A stretch of DNA of 64,000 bases. Source: Thiospirochaeta perfilievii (GTDB taxonomy: Bacteria > Spirochaetota > Spirochaetia > DSM-2461). This document shows, piece by piece, positions 18,326-27,639 of the stretch. A program made the position numbers and the translations under genes. The stretch is taken from positions 1-64,000 of the forward strand of contig NZ_CP035807.1 in NCBI RefSeq assembly GCF_008329945.1. The letters run 5' to 3'. The notes under the pieces are model-generated. The model did no database searches, was not told the origin of the DNA, and saw nothing but the letters and a program-made list of their open reading frames with translations. Each line of letters starts with the position of its first letter. Within the stretch, counting starts at the first letter, position 1.

Positions 18326-20287
18326 TTACTCATGCAATACTATTCTAAACTCACAAAATTTTCCTGCTGAAGACTTAATATTTAACTTTCCTCCAACACT
18401 TTCTACATGATTTTTAATAACACTCATACCAATACCCTGTCCAGCTAGATTATTAACACTTTTTTTTGTGGAAAAGCCTGGATGAAATATAAGTTTTACA
18501 GCCTCTGAACTTGTCATATTTTTCACTTTTTCAACTGGAAATCCTTTCTTTTCTATAGCAGCTTTTTTAATATTATTAATACTTAATCCTGCTCCATCAT
18601 CCATATAACTAAAGACTATTTTATCTCCAACCTTATTTAATGATAATTTTATCTTGCCCACTGGATCCTTTGATCTTTTAACTCTCTCATCCCTATCCTC
18701 AATACCATGGGCAAGGGAGTTCCTAATAAACTGGTTAATAGAGTCCTTTAGAAGACGTCTATACTTTTCTGGGATCAAATCATTATCATACTCTGTAACA
18801 TCTAGTTCGACCTCTTTCCCATGCTCAATTCCTAACCTATTTAGGGATTTTTTTAAAGACTCCTCAAAAATATATTTCTTATTTTTTACATCAGATCCTA
18901 CCTTTTTTTGAAAAGAGACAATTTTATCAATTAAATCATTTATTTGATTAATATCATGTTTTAATTCTGCAAGATTTACTGTTAGTTTTAACAACTCCCT
19001 CCATGTTGGATTAGTATCCTTTAACTCCTTAATATACTCTTCAAAATCTTGTAATTTACTTGCTACCGTATTTAAACCTAAAAGTAGAGCATTACCCTTT
19101 ATACTATGAACTAAAGAGAAGATATAATTAATAGTCTCTCCTGTATCATCAGACTCTACTTTTAAAAGCTCATTTATCTTATTAATCTCATCATTAGTAT
19201 CCTTTAAAAACTCATCCATTAATTCAGGGTTTACATGAATAATCTGAAATAGACTCTCCATATTTTTAAGACTCTCACTCTCTTCTTTCTCAAGCTGCTC
19301 TTCAAGTAAAACCCTCTCTGTTACATCCTTAAATAGACCTAATATCTGTATTGCACCGTCTTTTAACTTAATTCTTTGAAAATCAAACTCTAACCAAACC
19401 TGGGATATATCACTACTATTAGCTGAAAAATTCATCAATATCTTATCTATAGGGTTTATAGAGCTTAAAAGTGTTGGGTTAACAGTTTTGTTAAAAAACA
19501 GCTCTAAATAATCCTTTGTTGCAACAAAATCCCTTTGTGGTAATTTATCTTTTATTAAGTCTAAAAATGATTGATTATCTTTAGGCTCTCCAAAAAGTTC
19601 ATTAAAATATGTTGATCTCTCATCTGCAAGTTTAAGTTCACTATCTAATAAAAAGATCCCCTGTTTTACATTACTTAAGATCATTGTAGTCTGTCTTCTT
19701 TTCTCAACAAGGTCATTTGTTGTAACTTCTAACTGTTCAAAGGCTTTTATTCTAATTATTTCAAAAGCTACAGTAAAAAAAGATACTCCAACATAGCCTC
19801 CTAATGCCCTTGTAGCCATCTCTGGTATAAGTTCTAAACCTTTTAGACTTGGTATATGAAACATTATAAAATATGAACTAATACTAAAAAGAGATGTTAA
19901 TATAGACCCGTGTATAATACCTAAGAAAAATATCGATACTAATGGAAATAACATCATCCAAAAGTATCCAGCTTTTTCTGCCCCATGGGAGTACAAAAGT
20001 AGGGAGAAAAATAGATAGGCTATATAACTTACAAATGTTGTACCTATACTAATTTTCTTAGTTATACCAACTACAACCATTGATACAGCTATAAGTAAAG
20101 CAGTGGAAGCTGTAATAACAGTTACTATTATTTCACCCTTAAAAACATCATATATAGCAAAAATAGAGAGAATGATTATACCAATTGATGATATACTATT
20201 TAAAACAGCGCTTCTTGATTTATCTCTTAAACCAGAATCTTCCTTTAAACCATTAAATATTAGTGAGAGCAAGATTTTTTTTAGCAT
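18326..20287 (-). CDS. Membrane-bound CheA-like histidine kinase with Hpt domain
   Basis: Signal-transduction kinase of 653 residues. N-terminal half: about six hydrophobic segments (residues 20-180). Then a coiled stretch, a PAS-like domain (about 205-315), an Hpt domain with phospho-accepting His in VHSIKGNALLLGL (about residue 392), and a CheA-type HATPase (N box IRNSLAHGIEDRDER, G1 MDDGAGLS, G2 LAGQGIGMSVIKNHV). The HATPase is the CheA subtype rather than HisKA-type. It lacks the CheW-like P5 domain, so it is not the receptor-array kinase. cheX and cheY lie immediately upstream, making a complete phosphorelay: kinase/Hpt, receiver, phosphatase. Confidence 0.85.
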   Translation of the reverse strand: MLKKILLSLIFNGLKEDSGLRDKSRSAVLNSISSIGIIILSIFAIYDVFKGEIIVTVITASTALLIAVSMVVVGITKKISIGTTFVSYIAYLFFSLLLYSHGAEKAGYFWMMLFPLVSIFFLGIIHGSILTSLFSISSYFIMFHIPSLKGLELIPEMATRALGGYVGVSFFTVAFEIIRIKAFEQLEVTTNDLVEKRRQTTMILSNVKQGIFLLDSELKLADERSTYFNELFGEPKDNQSFLDLIKDKLPQRDFVATKDYLELFFNKTVNPTLLSSINPIDKILMNFSANSSDISQVWLEFDFQRIKLKDGAIQILGLFKDVTERVLLEEQLEKEESESLKNMESLFQIIHVNPELMDEFLKDTNDEINKINELLKVESDDTGETINYIFSLVHSIKGNALLLGLNTVASKLQDFEEYIKELKDTNPTWRELLKLTVNLAELKHDINQINDLIDKIVSFQKKVGSDVKNKKYIFEESLKKSLNRLGIEHGKEVELDVTEYDNDLIPEKYRRLLKDSINQFIRNSLAHGIEDRDERVKRSKDPVGKIKLSLNKVGDKIVFSYMDDGAGLSINNIKKAAIEKKGFPVEKVKNMTSSEAVKLIFHPGFSTKKSVNNLAGQGIGMSVIKNHVESVGGKLNIKSSAGKFCEFRIVLHE

Positions 20288-20304
20288 TGGATAGCCACCT
20301 TAAT

Positions 20305-20778
20305 TTATTTTATTATATTTTCTAAACCAACTGAAACATGGAATAAACCCATGGATGTTTCAAAAGGAATAGAGATAATAGGCATGTTATGATTTGTAGG
20401 CCATGCAATTTTATGATTATTCCCTTTAACTATAGAAGGAAGAGAAATTACTAATCGGAACTGCTCTAAACCTTTTTTTGCGTTACCAGCTATAATATTA
20501 ACAACTTCTCCTGTTGAATCTACTACATCATCATCTAAATCCTCAATTGGGTATCCAACTAACTTTTCGGTTAACTTTATTATAAGATCCTTTGGGAAAC
20601 TAAGTGTAATAACACCTTTTGTCTCTCCAGCTATTCCAATAACTGCAGATAGATCCCAACCTAGATCTTCATTTTTATCAAATAAAAAGGGAGTTTTTAA
20701 AATAGGTTCTTCCCCATAAAACTCCTTAAAAATATTTATTGTAGCTTCTATAAATGGTTCTATATATTTTGTGTCCAT
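20305..20778 (-). CDS. cheX: CheX-family CheY-P phosphatase
   Basis: Protein of 157 residues, the usual CheX length. N-terminal FIEATINIFKEFYGEEP and the signature helix DDVVDSTGEVVNIIAGNAK (with the catalytic E..N pair of CheC/CheX phosphatases) are visible, as is the C-terminal strand IISIPFETSMGLFHVSVGLE. It removes phosphate from CheY. It starts 8 nt after cheY ends and 17 nt before the kinase gene. Spirochaetes use CheX instead of CheZ, so this fits the lineage. Confidence 0.9.
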   Translation of the reverse strand: MDTKYIEPFIEATINIFKEFYGEEPILKTPFLFDKNEDLGWDLSAVIGIAGETKGVITLSFPKDLIIKLTEKLVGYPIEDLDDDVVDSTGEVVNIIAGNAKKGLEQFRLVISLPSIVKGNNHKIAWPTNHNMPIISIPFETSMGLFHVSVGLENIIK

Positions 20779-20786
20779 AATCTCCC

Positions 20787-21164
20787 CTATTTCACTGACT
20801 CAAGAACTTGGTCTATTTTTTCTAATAATTTATCATCTTTAATTGGTTTTATCATGTAATCGTTAACACCGGCTTTTACAGCTTCAATTACATTGTATTT
20901 AGCAGCTTCTGATGTAATCATTATAATTGGGAGTTTAGCGTGTTTAGGAAGGGATCTTAACTCCTTTACTAGATCCAAGCCGTTTAAGTGGGGCATATTC
21001 CAATCTACAAGGAGTATATCAATGTTCTCTTTTTCAATAATGTTAAACGCGTCAACACCGTTGTCCGCTTCAACAAACTCATGATTTGCTTTTTTATCAC
21101 TTAATAATGAGTTTTTTACTATATTCCTCATTATCCTTGAGTCATCTACGACTAAAATTTTCAT
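20787..21164 (-). CDS. CheY-like response regulator
   Basis: Single receiver domain of 125 residues. The acidic pocket is DDSR near the N-terminus, the phosphorylation site is the Asp in LLVDWNMPHLNG (about residue 57), the conserved Thr is in IIMITSEA and the Lys in YMIKPIKDD. There is no output domain, so signalling is by protein contact (flagellar switch or another partner). It heads the cheY-cheX-kinase unit, so it is probably the dedicated receiver of the CheA-like kinase. Confidence 0.92.
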   Translation of the reverse strand: MKILVVDDSRIMRNIVKNSLLSDKKANHEFVEADNGVDAFNIIEKENIDILLVDWNMPHLNGLDLVKELRSLPKHAKLPIIMITSEAAKYNVIEAVKAGVNDYMIKPIKDDKLLEKIDQVLESVK

Positions 21165-21216
21165 AATTATTAAATCCTATTTTTTAAATTATATTACCAT
21201 TAATAAATAAAATCGG

Positions 21217-24200
21217 TCAAATAGTTAAATTTATTTGCTCCAATATGGTTAGAAGCCTTTTTTCTGAAACTTTTACTGGAATCTTAATATTACCTGCAAA
21301 TACAGAGACTCTAAACTCTTCTAATAAAACAGTGTACTCTCTCATTAGTTCTAACTTTTCCATTGAAGCTGCAGGGGATAGATCTTCTAATATTTTTGCG
21401 TACTTTTGTTCATAATATAGAATAATATCCCTCTTCTCCCTATCTTTTATTAAATTTAGAGGTCCTTTATTAATCCTCTCATTAAGGGCCTTTAGATATC
21501 TTAATAGGCTGTTATAATTTTCTGCTTTTATTAAAAAATCATTAGGCATCAACCTTATAAGTTCGTTATTAATATCCTCGACAAAGGATTCTCCCCTATT
21601 ACCTAATTTATCAATAACTCTTGATAGACTCTCTCTTACGTTTTTATACTCATACAATATTGGTATAACTCTACTAATATGCTCCTTTGAGAGTTCTAAC
21701 AATCTTGGAGAGAGGGATTCTACAAATAACTCAAAATCTGATCTACTACGAATGTTTTTATCTACACAATCTTTTATTAATCTAAAAAATAGCTGTTTAT
21801 AAAACTCTTTTTCTCCATCAAAATAGTTAGTGATCATAGACTGATCCTTAGTTAATAAAATATCCTCTTTGATAGCTTTTAACTGTTTATTCAATCTATT
21901 AATAATAAGCAGGGATGTTCCTTCTATATGCTCTTTCAAAGCCTCTTTTTCCCTATTAAAAAGTAATAAACTTACTGTATCACTATTTACCTTAAGACCA
22001 GGATAGTATTTTATGCCTTTTATAATAACACTTTTTTCTATAGGCTCTTTAAAGTCCCAAGTTGTGATATTAGTCCTTTCATACTCCTCTTTAGCTTGCT
22101 TTACTTTTTTAATATTATTTAACCTTTTGCTATAATCATCATATAAAATATCTCCATCCCGGGAGGATTTTATCTCTTTACCTTTTTCATCAATAATAGC
22201 TACTCTTATTTTTAAATATTCAGGGAGTTTATTATCATCCCACTCACCTACAGGTATATTAAATCTCCAGTTTCTATAGATGTAGTTGCTTAATTGTAAA
22301 TGCAAATTAGAATCTGTAACTTCCATATTCTCTATAATATCATCTACAGTAGAGTTTATTGGAATTAATCTTTTTCTATAAACCTTAGGAAGTCCCTTTA
22401 TTAGAGCAGTTATTCTATCTTTTAATAAACCAGGTATTGCAGTATCCAATTTCTCTTTTGGGACATCCATAGCAACACGAGCAGGAACTTTAATAGTTAC
22501 ACCATCTAACTCCTTCCCTGGATCAAAATTATAATCAATTTTAAATGTAGAGTCTCCTAGGGTATATGTATCAGGAAACTCATTTAGTCCACCGGGTATT
22601 GAAGTATATAGGTCTTCTTCCTTCATTCTTAAAAAATCATCCCCACTTTTTTTCCTAATTAGTGATGTTAATTCATTTAAGGATGATATATTTGTTATTT
22701 TTTGAGTATAAAATGTATCAATTGCACTTGAATCTACCAAAATATTTCGTAGTCTAAGTTTATCTTCCATTTTACTAATTTTTTCAATTAAGGAGAGATT
22801 AAAGTCTAAAAACTTATACTCCTTTCTCTGTTTTGGAGTAAGCTCTCCCTCAACTAAACAAGTCTGAATAAATATTTTTGTAGCCTCATTTTTATTATAC
22901 AGACCATAGTCCACATCCCTATTGTATACAATTGGTAACCCAAAAAGAGTAACCCTTTCAAGGGCTCTAACCTGGCCTAATTCAGTACTGTAATATGGTG
23001 CTGAGTAACTTCTTTTACAAAGCTCTCCTCCTAATCTCTCTAACCACTCTACATCTATATTTCCAACTGTTCTTAAAAATAGTCTACTTGTTTTAACCTG
23101 TTCAAAGGAACAAACCCACTCTCCTCCATTATTAAAGAGTCCTGATCCTGGATAGATCATCCCCTCTCTATCCCTTGTTAATCTGTAAAAGTTTTTCTCT
23201 CTTTTAAGGGCTATAGTGCTTAAATACCCGGTTAAAATAGATCTATGAATTCTTCCATAATTGTTATTAAGCTCTTTTTTTGTCCAATCTTCCTGGGGGA
23301 GAGATGTAATTGTTATATTATTCTCTTTATTAAGTGTAATAATCTGATTATATATATCACGCCACTCCCTCAATCTTTTGTAGGAGATAAAGTTCGTTTT
23401 ACACCAGTTTTTTATTTTACCGTTTGTTGATGCTCTTTTATTTAACTCTATCTGATACTCATTCCATATATTTAAAAGGGTTAAAAAGTCAGATTCTGGG
23501 TGTTTAAATCTATTATGTTTTTCATCAGCTTGACTTGCTTGTTCCTTTGGTCTATTTCTAGGATCATGTATTGATACAACTGCAGCAATAGCTGAAATTT
23601 CTTTAACACAGCCCTCTTTTTTAGCCTCTAAAATCATCCTAGAATCCCTGGGATCAATTGGATATTTTGACATTATCTTACCATCAGAGGTTAAAACCCA
23701 ACTATCTCTATGTTTTTTAATTGCTCCAAGTTCTAATAGAAGGTCATATCCATCTTTTATACCCTTAGCTGGAGGAGTATCGATAAATGGGAAACTTTTA
23801 ACATCGCTTAGTTTTAGGGATATCATTCTAAGTATTACTTCCCCTAAATTAGTTCTTTGTATTTCTGGAGGGGTAAACAGTGATCTTTTATTATAATCTG
23901 CTTCTGAGTAAAGCCTAATGCAGATACCATTCTCTACCCGACCACACCGTCCCTTTCTCTGATCTGCACTACTTTTAGATATTGGAGAAACTGGTAGCCC
24001 CATTGTTCTTGTTTGGTGGGAGTATTGGGAAATCCTTGCAACACCAGAGTCTATTACATATTTTATTCCAGGAATTGTTAATGATGTCTCTGCAATATTA
24101 GTACTAACTATTATCTTTCTCTTGTTTGTTCTTGTAAAAACAGCCTTTTGCTCTGACTGGGTAAGCCTAGCGTATAGAGGAAGAAGTTCCATCTTGCCCA

Positions 24201-25113
24201 AAAAGTTTTTATTTAAATTTTCTATACACTCTCTTATATCCTGTTCTGTAGGTAGAAAAACTAAAACATCACCAGAAGGTGTGGTCTCTATAAGTTCCGT
24301 TGTAGCAGATGCAGCCCTTTCACCAAAACTAGACTCTAGATCCTCAGCTTCTGGTTCTCTGTATATTACCTCTACAGGGAATGTTCTTCCACTTACCTCT
24401 ATAACAGGGGCATTATTAAATGCTTTAGAAAATTTCTCAGTATCAATAGTAGCAGAGGTTATAACAACCTTTAAATCCTTACGTTTTTTTAGTAAGTCAC
24501 GTAAGATTCCTAATATAAAGTCAATATTTAAACTTCGTTCATGGGCCTCATCAATAATGATACAGTCATAGTTATTTAAAAATCGATCACCTTGGGTCTC
24601 TGCTAATAACATTCCATCTGTTAAGACTTTAATATAACCCTTATCTGAAAACTCTTCCCCAAAACGTATTTTGTATCCAACATCCTGCCCAAGGGGAGTT
24701 TTTAGCTCCTCTGCTAATCTTGTTGCTACAGATATGGCAGCTATCCTTCTAGGCTGAGTACAGGCGATAATACCACTCTCTCCACAACCTGCGTCTAGAC
24801 AGAATTTAGGTATCTGTGTAGTTTTTCCAGACCCAGTTTGCCCAGAGATAATAACCACTTGATTATTTTTTATTGTCTCTATGATCTCTTTTTTTCGTTT
24901 TGTTACAGGTAATTCTTCATTATAATATACTTTTGGTTTATTTATAATTCGACTCTTCTTAAACTCAATAGACCTCTCTATCTGAGATAGAACCCTATTT
25001 AAATCGTTTTTATCAAATTTCTTTTCAATTCGTTTTAATTCTCTAAATAGTTTATACCAATCTCTTTTATAAACCTGTTTAAGGAGTTCAAATGTCTTAT
25101 TAATTTCAGTCAT
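21217..25113 (-). CDS. hrpA: HrpA-type DEAH-box RNA helicase
   Basis: ATP-dependent helicase of 1298 residues, the normal length for bacterial HrpA. Motifs: GQTGSGKTTQIPKFC (Walker A), TQPRRIAA (Ia), DEAHERS (II), ITSATID (III), STNIAETSLTIPGIKYVIDSG (V, split by position) and QRKGRCGRV (VI), followed by the helicase-associated and OB-fold parts and a long C-terminal DUF3418 region (about 700-1295). Thought to act on mRNA and ribosome-associated RNA; in Borrelia HrpA affects global gene expression. Monocistronic, with short flanking gaps. Confidence 0.95.
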   Translation of the reverse strand: MTEINKTFELLKQVYKRDWYKLFRELKRIEKKFDKNDLNRVLSQIERSIEFKKSRIINKPKVYYNEELPVTKRKKEIIETIKNNQVVIISGQTGSGKTTQIPKFCLDAGCGESGIIACTQPRRIAAISVATRLAEELKTPLGQDVGYKIRFGEEFSDKGYIKVLTDGMLLAETQGDRFLNNYDCIIIDEAHERSLNIDFILGILRDLLKKRKDLKVVITSATIDTEKFSKAFNNAPVIEVSGRTFPVEVIYREPEAEDLESSFGERAASATTELIETTPSGDVLVFLPTEQDIRECIENLNKNFLGKMELLPLYARLTQSEQKAVFTRTNKRKIIVSTNIAETSLTIPGIKYVIDSGVARISQYSHQTRTMGLPVSPISKSSADQRKGRCGRVENGICIRLYSEADYNKRSLFTPPEIQRTNLGEVILRMISLKLSDVKSFPFIDTPPAKGIKDGYDLLLELGAIKKHRDSWVLTSDGKIMSKYPIDPRDSRMILEAKKEGCVKEISAIAAVVSIHDPRNRPKEQASQADEKHNRFKHPESDFLTLLNIWNEYQIELNKRASTNGKIKNWCKTNFISYKRLREWRDIYNQIITLNKENNITITSLPQEDWTKKELNNNYGRIHRSILTGYLSTIALKREKNFYRLTRDREGMIYPGSGLFNNGGEWVCSFEQVKTSRLFLRTVGNIDVEWLERLGGELCKRSYSAPYYSTELGQVRALERVTLFGLPIVYNRDVDYGLYNKNEATKIFIQTCLVEGELTPKQRKEYKFLDFNLSLIEKISKMEDKLRLRNILVDSSAIDTFYTQKITNISSLNELTSLIRKKSGDDFLRMKEEDLYTSIPGGLNEFPDTYTLGDSTFKIDYNFDPGKELDGVTIKVPARVAMDVPKEKLDTAIPGLLKDRITALIKGLPKVYRKRLIPINSTVDDIIENMEVTDSNLHLQLSNYIYRNWRFNIPVGEWDDNKLPEYLKIRVAIIDEKGKEIKSSRDGDILYDDYSKRLNNIKKVKQAKEEYERTNITTWDFKEPIEKSVIIKGIKYYPGLKVNSDTVSLLLFNREKEALKEHIEGTSLLIINRLNKQLKAIKEDILLTKDQSMITNYFDGEKEFYKQLFFRLIKDCVDKNIRSRSDFELFVESLSPRLLELSKEHISRVIPILYEYKNVRESLSRVIDKLGNRGESFVEDINNELIRLMPNDFLIKAENYNSLLRYLKALNERINKGPLNLIKDREKRDIILYYEQKYAKILEDLSPAASMEKLELMREYTVLLEEFRVSVFAGNIKIPVKVSEKRLLTILEQINLTI

Positions 25114-25155
25114 ATAAAATCATTATATAGTTTGAAATTAAATAGCTCAATAGAT

Positions 25156-25722
25156 CTATTTGGAGTTAATAAGTTGATTTAAATGTCCAATAATCTCATT
25201 CCTTTCATTAAATGAGTGACCTCCATAGTTATATAATACGATCTTTTCATTAATGTTATTATAATGTTTTATTGAACCGATATATGGAATTTTATCATCA
25301 TTCTTTGCCAAAATAATAATCTTATTACCAGAACCAATATCCTTAAATCTAGATATATCCTTCATATATATAAAGTCTTCAAGGGTGAACTGGAAAGAAT
25401 CATTGGAATCAAAATAGCTATGTTGTCCAATAAATGGTTCCATTAAGGCTACATCTGTTAATGGATTTATAAGAAGTGTATCTAATGAATTTAAGTTACT
25501 AAAATATTCGGCATAAAAACCACCTAGAGATGAGCCAACAATAACAGCAGACTGATATTTTCTCAATAACCCTTTTATTAATGGTATATCTTCTGTGGGC
25601 TTACTTGTTAAATTTGGACATATAACCCTCTCCCCAAAAAACTCCTTTAAAAAACAGCCTTTTTTAGAGTTTGAATTTGATGCAAAACCGTGTAAATATA
25701 TAATTTTCTGTAGAGTAGACAT
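25156..25722 (-). CDS. YqiA-like alpha/beta-hydrolase
   Basis: Small esterase-type hydrolase of 188 residues (UPF0227/YqiA group). Seen: LHGFASN near the N-terminus, nucleophile elbow GSSLGGFYAEY with Ser, acid Asp in LAKNDDKIP and catalytic His in GGHSFNE. The ATG is preceded by AAGGAG at good spacing. That ribosome-binding site lies in the 3' exon of the group II intron, about 20 nt downstream of the predicted splice point. Before the intron arrived, the gene was presumably co-transcribed with the MFS gene. Substrate unknown. Confidence 0.8.
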   Translation of the reverse strand: MSTLQKIIYLHGFASNSNSKKGCFLKEFFGERVICPNLTSKPTEDIPLIKGLLRKYQSAVIVGSSLGGFYAEYFSNLNSLDTLLINPLTDVALMEPFIGQHSYFDSNDSFQFTLEDFIYMKDISRFKDIGSGNKIIILAKNDDKIPYIGSIKHYNNINEKIVLYNYGGHSFNERNEIIGHLNQLINSK

Positions 25723-25745
25723 AATATGTCTCCTTTTTATTTTAA

Positions 25746-25803
25746 GTAAGGAGTTTCAATGCCCCTCACAGAACCGGACTTGTAGATTTCCCACATCCGG
25801 CTC
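25746..25803 (-). ncRNA. Group II intron domains V and VI
   Basis: Domain V occupies 25803-25770 on the minus strand: GAGCCGGATG...TCCGGTTCT with the catalytic AGC triad and a GAAA-type terminal loop. Domain VI follows as an 8-bp stem (GTGAGGGG with CTCCTTAC) and 8-nt loop. No clearly bulged adenosine is seen in that stem. Confidence 0.8.
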
Positions 25804-25814
25804 TTCAGTAAAAC

Positions 25815-27149
25815 TCACCTTACAGGTGACACGTAAAATCTATGTATTATTCTAGGTTCTGGTAAGGGATAATGATCAAGGTAGGCATAAAATTTCTCCC
25901 AGTTCATTGACCGTTTTTGACTACGCCTATTCATCCATTTCCTTACCAATCTTAAAGTGTTTCTATAAAATCGTTCTATGCTGTCATAGTTTTCACTTAC
26001 TCCATAATATTGAAAATGACCTCGAAGTTTAGATTCAAGAATCTTCCACCATTCTTTAGTTTTCACTAAATTTCTGATGCTTTTTAACCATTGGTTCATT
26101 TCCCTGCATTTTGCAGCAAATTTCTTACGACTGGTCTTTCTGCCTAATTTAAATAAGCCCTTTCTTGACCTGTCTGCATAGTGTGTAAAACCCAGAAAAT
26201 CAAACGTATTTGTCCGACGTTTCTGCATTTTTGCATTCTCCCGCTCAAATCGACCAAAACTAATATTCTGACTCTTATCAGGATGTAGTTCCAGTTCATA
26301 TTTAGAAAAACGATTCTTCAACGCCTTTTCTATACGTTTGGCATCTTCGGAATAGCGCACCATACAAACAAAGTCATCTGCGTAACGCACTATTTCACAA
26401 TAACCATTAACGTGGGTCTTAACTACTGTTTCAAACCACATATCCAATACATAGTGGAGAAAAATATTAGCTAATATTGGACTTAAAATACTTCCTTGAG
26501 GAGTACCATAATCACTTGTAACTAACAAACCTTCATCGATATAACCAGCTTTTAGGAACTTTTGAATAAGATTCAGTAAAGATGTATCGTTTATTCTAAT
26601 TTTAATAAAATCAATAAGTCTTTCGTGTGACACGTTATCAAAAAATCCTTTTATGTCTGCCTCTACAATGTGGTTTACGGGTTGGAACATTATTTGATCA
26701 TTAAGCTTTTTAAGTGCCTGATGTGCGTTCCTTTCTGGACGGAAACCATAAGAGCAGTCAAGGAAATCCTGTTCATAAATACTTTCAAGTTTCCATGTAA
26801 TTCCCCGTTCTACAATCTTGTTTTCGAGAGCTGATATTCCAAGAGGTCGATTTTCTGTCTTACTCTTTGGAATATATACACGTTTTGCAGGTATAGGCTT
26901 ATATTTCTTACGCTTTAACCTTAAAACCAATTGCTCTAGATTTACTTCCAGATTTCTTCCGTATTCATCCCAACTTACGTTGTCAATTCCTACAGCCTTA
27001 TTCCTGTTCAGACTATTGTAGCAATCCCGAAGATATTCAACATTCAACAAATGAGCTAAGCTCGTAAATTGAAAGTTACAGTCTCTTCGGGCATGACCAG
27101 CTATGAGAGATAATTTCTGCCAAGTTTCTCCAATATCAGTGTATTGCAT
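25815..27149 (-). CDS. ltrA: Group II intron reverse transcriptase/maturase (LtrA-like)
   Basis: Intron-encoded protein of 444 residues. RT blocks in order: RPLGISALENKIVERGI, YGFRPERNAHQAL, EADIKGFFDNVSH, GTPQGSILSPILANIFLHY, catalytic RYADDFVCM, ELHPDKSQ, FDFLGF. The C-terminal maturase (domain X) segment continues to the end (WWKILESKLRGHFQYYGVSEN split in the protein around residue 350). There is no HNH endonuclease domain, so retrohoming would rely on nicked or replicating DNA. It has a strong GGAGG upstream of its ATG and lies inside domain IV. No frameshift or missing catalytic residue is seen, so the enzyme looks active. Confidence 0.95.
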   Translation of the reverse strand: MQYTDIGETWQKLSLIAGHARRDCNFQFTSLAHLLNVEYLRDCYNSLNRNKAVGIDNVSWDEYGRNLEVNLEQLVLRLKRKKYKPIPAKRVYIPKSKTENRPLGISALENKIVERGITWKLESIYEQDFLDCSYGFRPERNAHQALKKLNDQIMFQPVNHIVEADIKGFFDNVSHERLIDFIKIRINDTSLLNLIQKFLKAGYIDEGLLVTSDYGTPQGSILSPILANIFLHYVLDMWFETVVKTHVNGYCEIVRYADDFVCMVRYSEDAKRIEKALKNRFSKYELELHPDKSQNISFGRFERENAKMQKRRTNTFDFLGFTHYADRSRKGLFKLGRKTSRKKFAAKCREMNQWLKSIRNLVKTKEWWKILESKLRGHFQYYGVSENYDSIERFYRNTLRLVRKWMNRRSQKRSMNWEKFYAYLDHYPLPEPRIIHRFYVSPVR

Positions 27150-27636
27150 GATAGACCTCCTCTCTCTGCATTAAACTGCTAACCCCTTCGAGTGCTTCTA
27201 TAACCAGAAACTCAATAGGCATTACCCTATTTACACCTCTACTATGAGTTAGTCCGACTACCGAAACATCATACTTCCGCGTCACTTTTTCGGCTCCTTG
27301 AAAGCTTCCTTTTGGAATGCTTCGGTTCTCTGGGGTTCCAATATAAACAGTTCGTTTACTTAGCTAACGGACTTAGACCCCGACACGTCATATACACACT
27401 CACCATTTACGCATGTACTGATTCTGGCTTCCAGGAAATGAAACCCTTGACCCTGTGCAAAATGGATAATTACGGGGCTCGATACCTTCACTTGCGTTGC
27501 GGCTGATAAACTGCCCTTCCCATGGCTTCGCATAATTCGTTACCTCGTTATACTCATGGTTCAGTTCCGTGCTGGTGGTTAACCTTTACACGTGCTGGAT
27601 TGTCCAGCTTGCTTACATTAGCTTAGCTTGGCGCAC
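27150..27636 (-). other. Group II intron domains I-III (RNA scaffold)
   Basis: This 487-bp stretch holds no gene. It lies between the intron 5' end and the maturase ATG and corresponds in position to ribozyme domains I-III. Several GC-rich complementary runs are visible, but I did not derive a full fold and could not identify the exon-binding sites with confidence. Confidence 0.7.
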
Positions 27637-27639
27637 TCA

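Larger units (their letters stand above)
25746..27636 (-). mobile_element. Group II intron with reverse transcriptase
   Basis: Complete-looking element of about 1.89 kb. The predicted 5' boundary reads GTGCG (27636-27632 on the minus strand), matching the GUGYG consensus. A 34-nt domain V follows the reverse transcriptase gene, and the 3' end is read as ..CTTAC at 25746. It sits between the MFS stop codon (TAA plus TGA, then the intron) and the ribosome-binding site of the YqiA-like gene, so it disrupts no protein. The block looks less AT-rich than its flanks, in keeping with transfer. The 3' boundary is uncertain by a few nucleotides because domain VI is very short. Confidence 0.88.

Noticed and set aside
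24122-24571. 149-residue open frame opposite hrpA.
   Set aside because: Antisense to the helicase core, low-complexity Ser/Phe-rich product, no ribosome-binding site.
25149-25160. Palindrome AATAGATCTATT at the end of the YqiA-like gene.
   Set aside because: No loop or T-tract, so not a terminator; a 12-bp AT-rich palindrome is likely by chance here.
27312-27506. 64-residue plus-strand frame inside the intron.
   Set aside because: It overlaps the ribozyme domain I-III region; structure there explains the sequence better than a gene.
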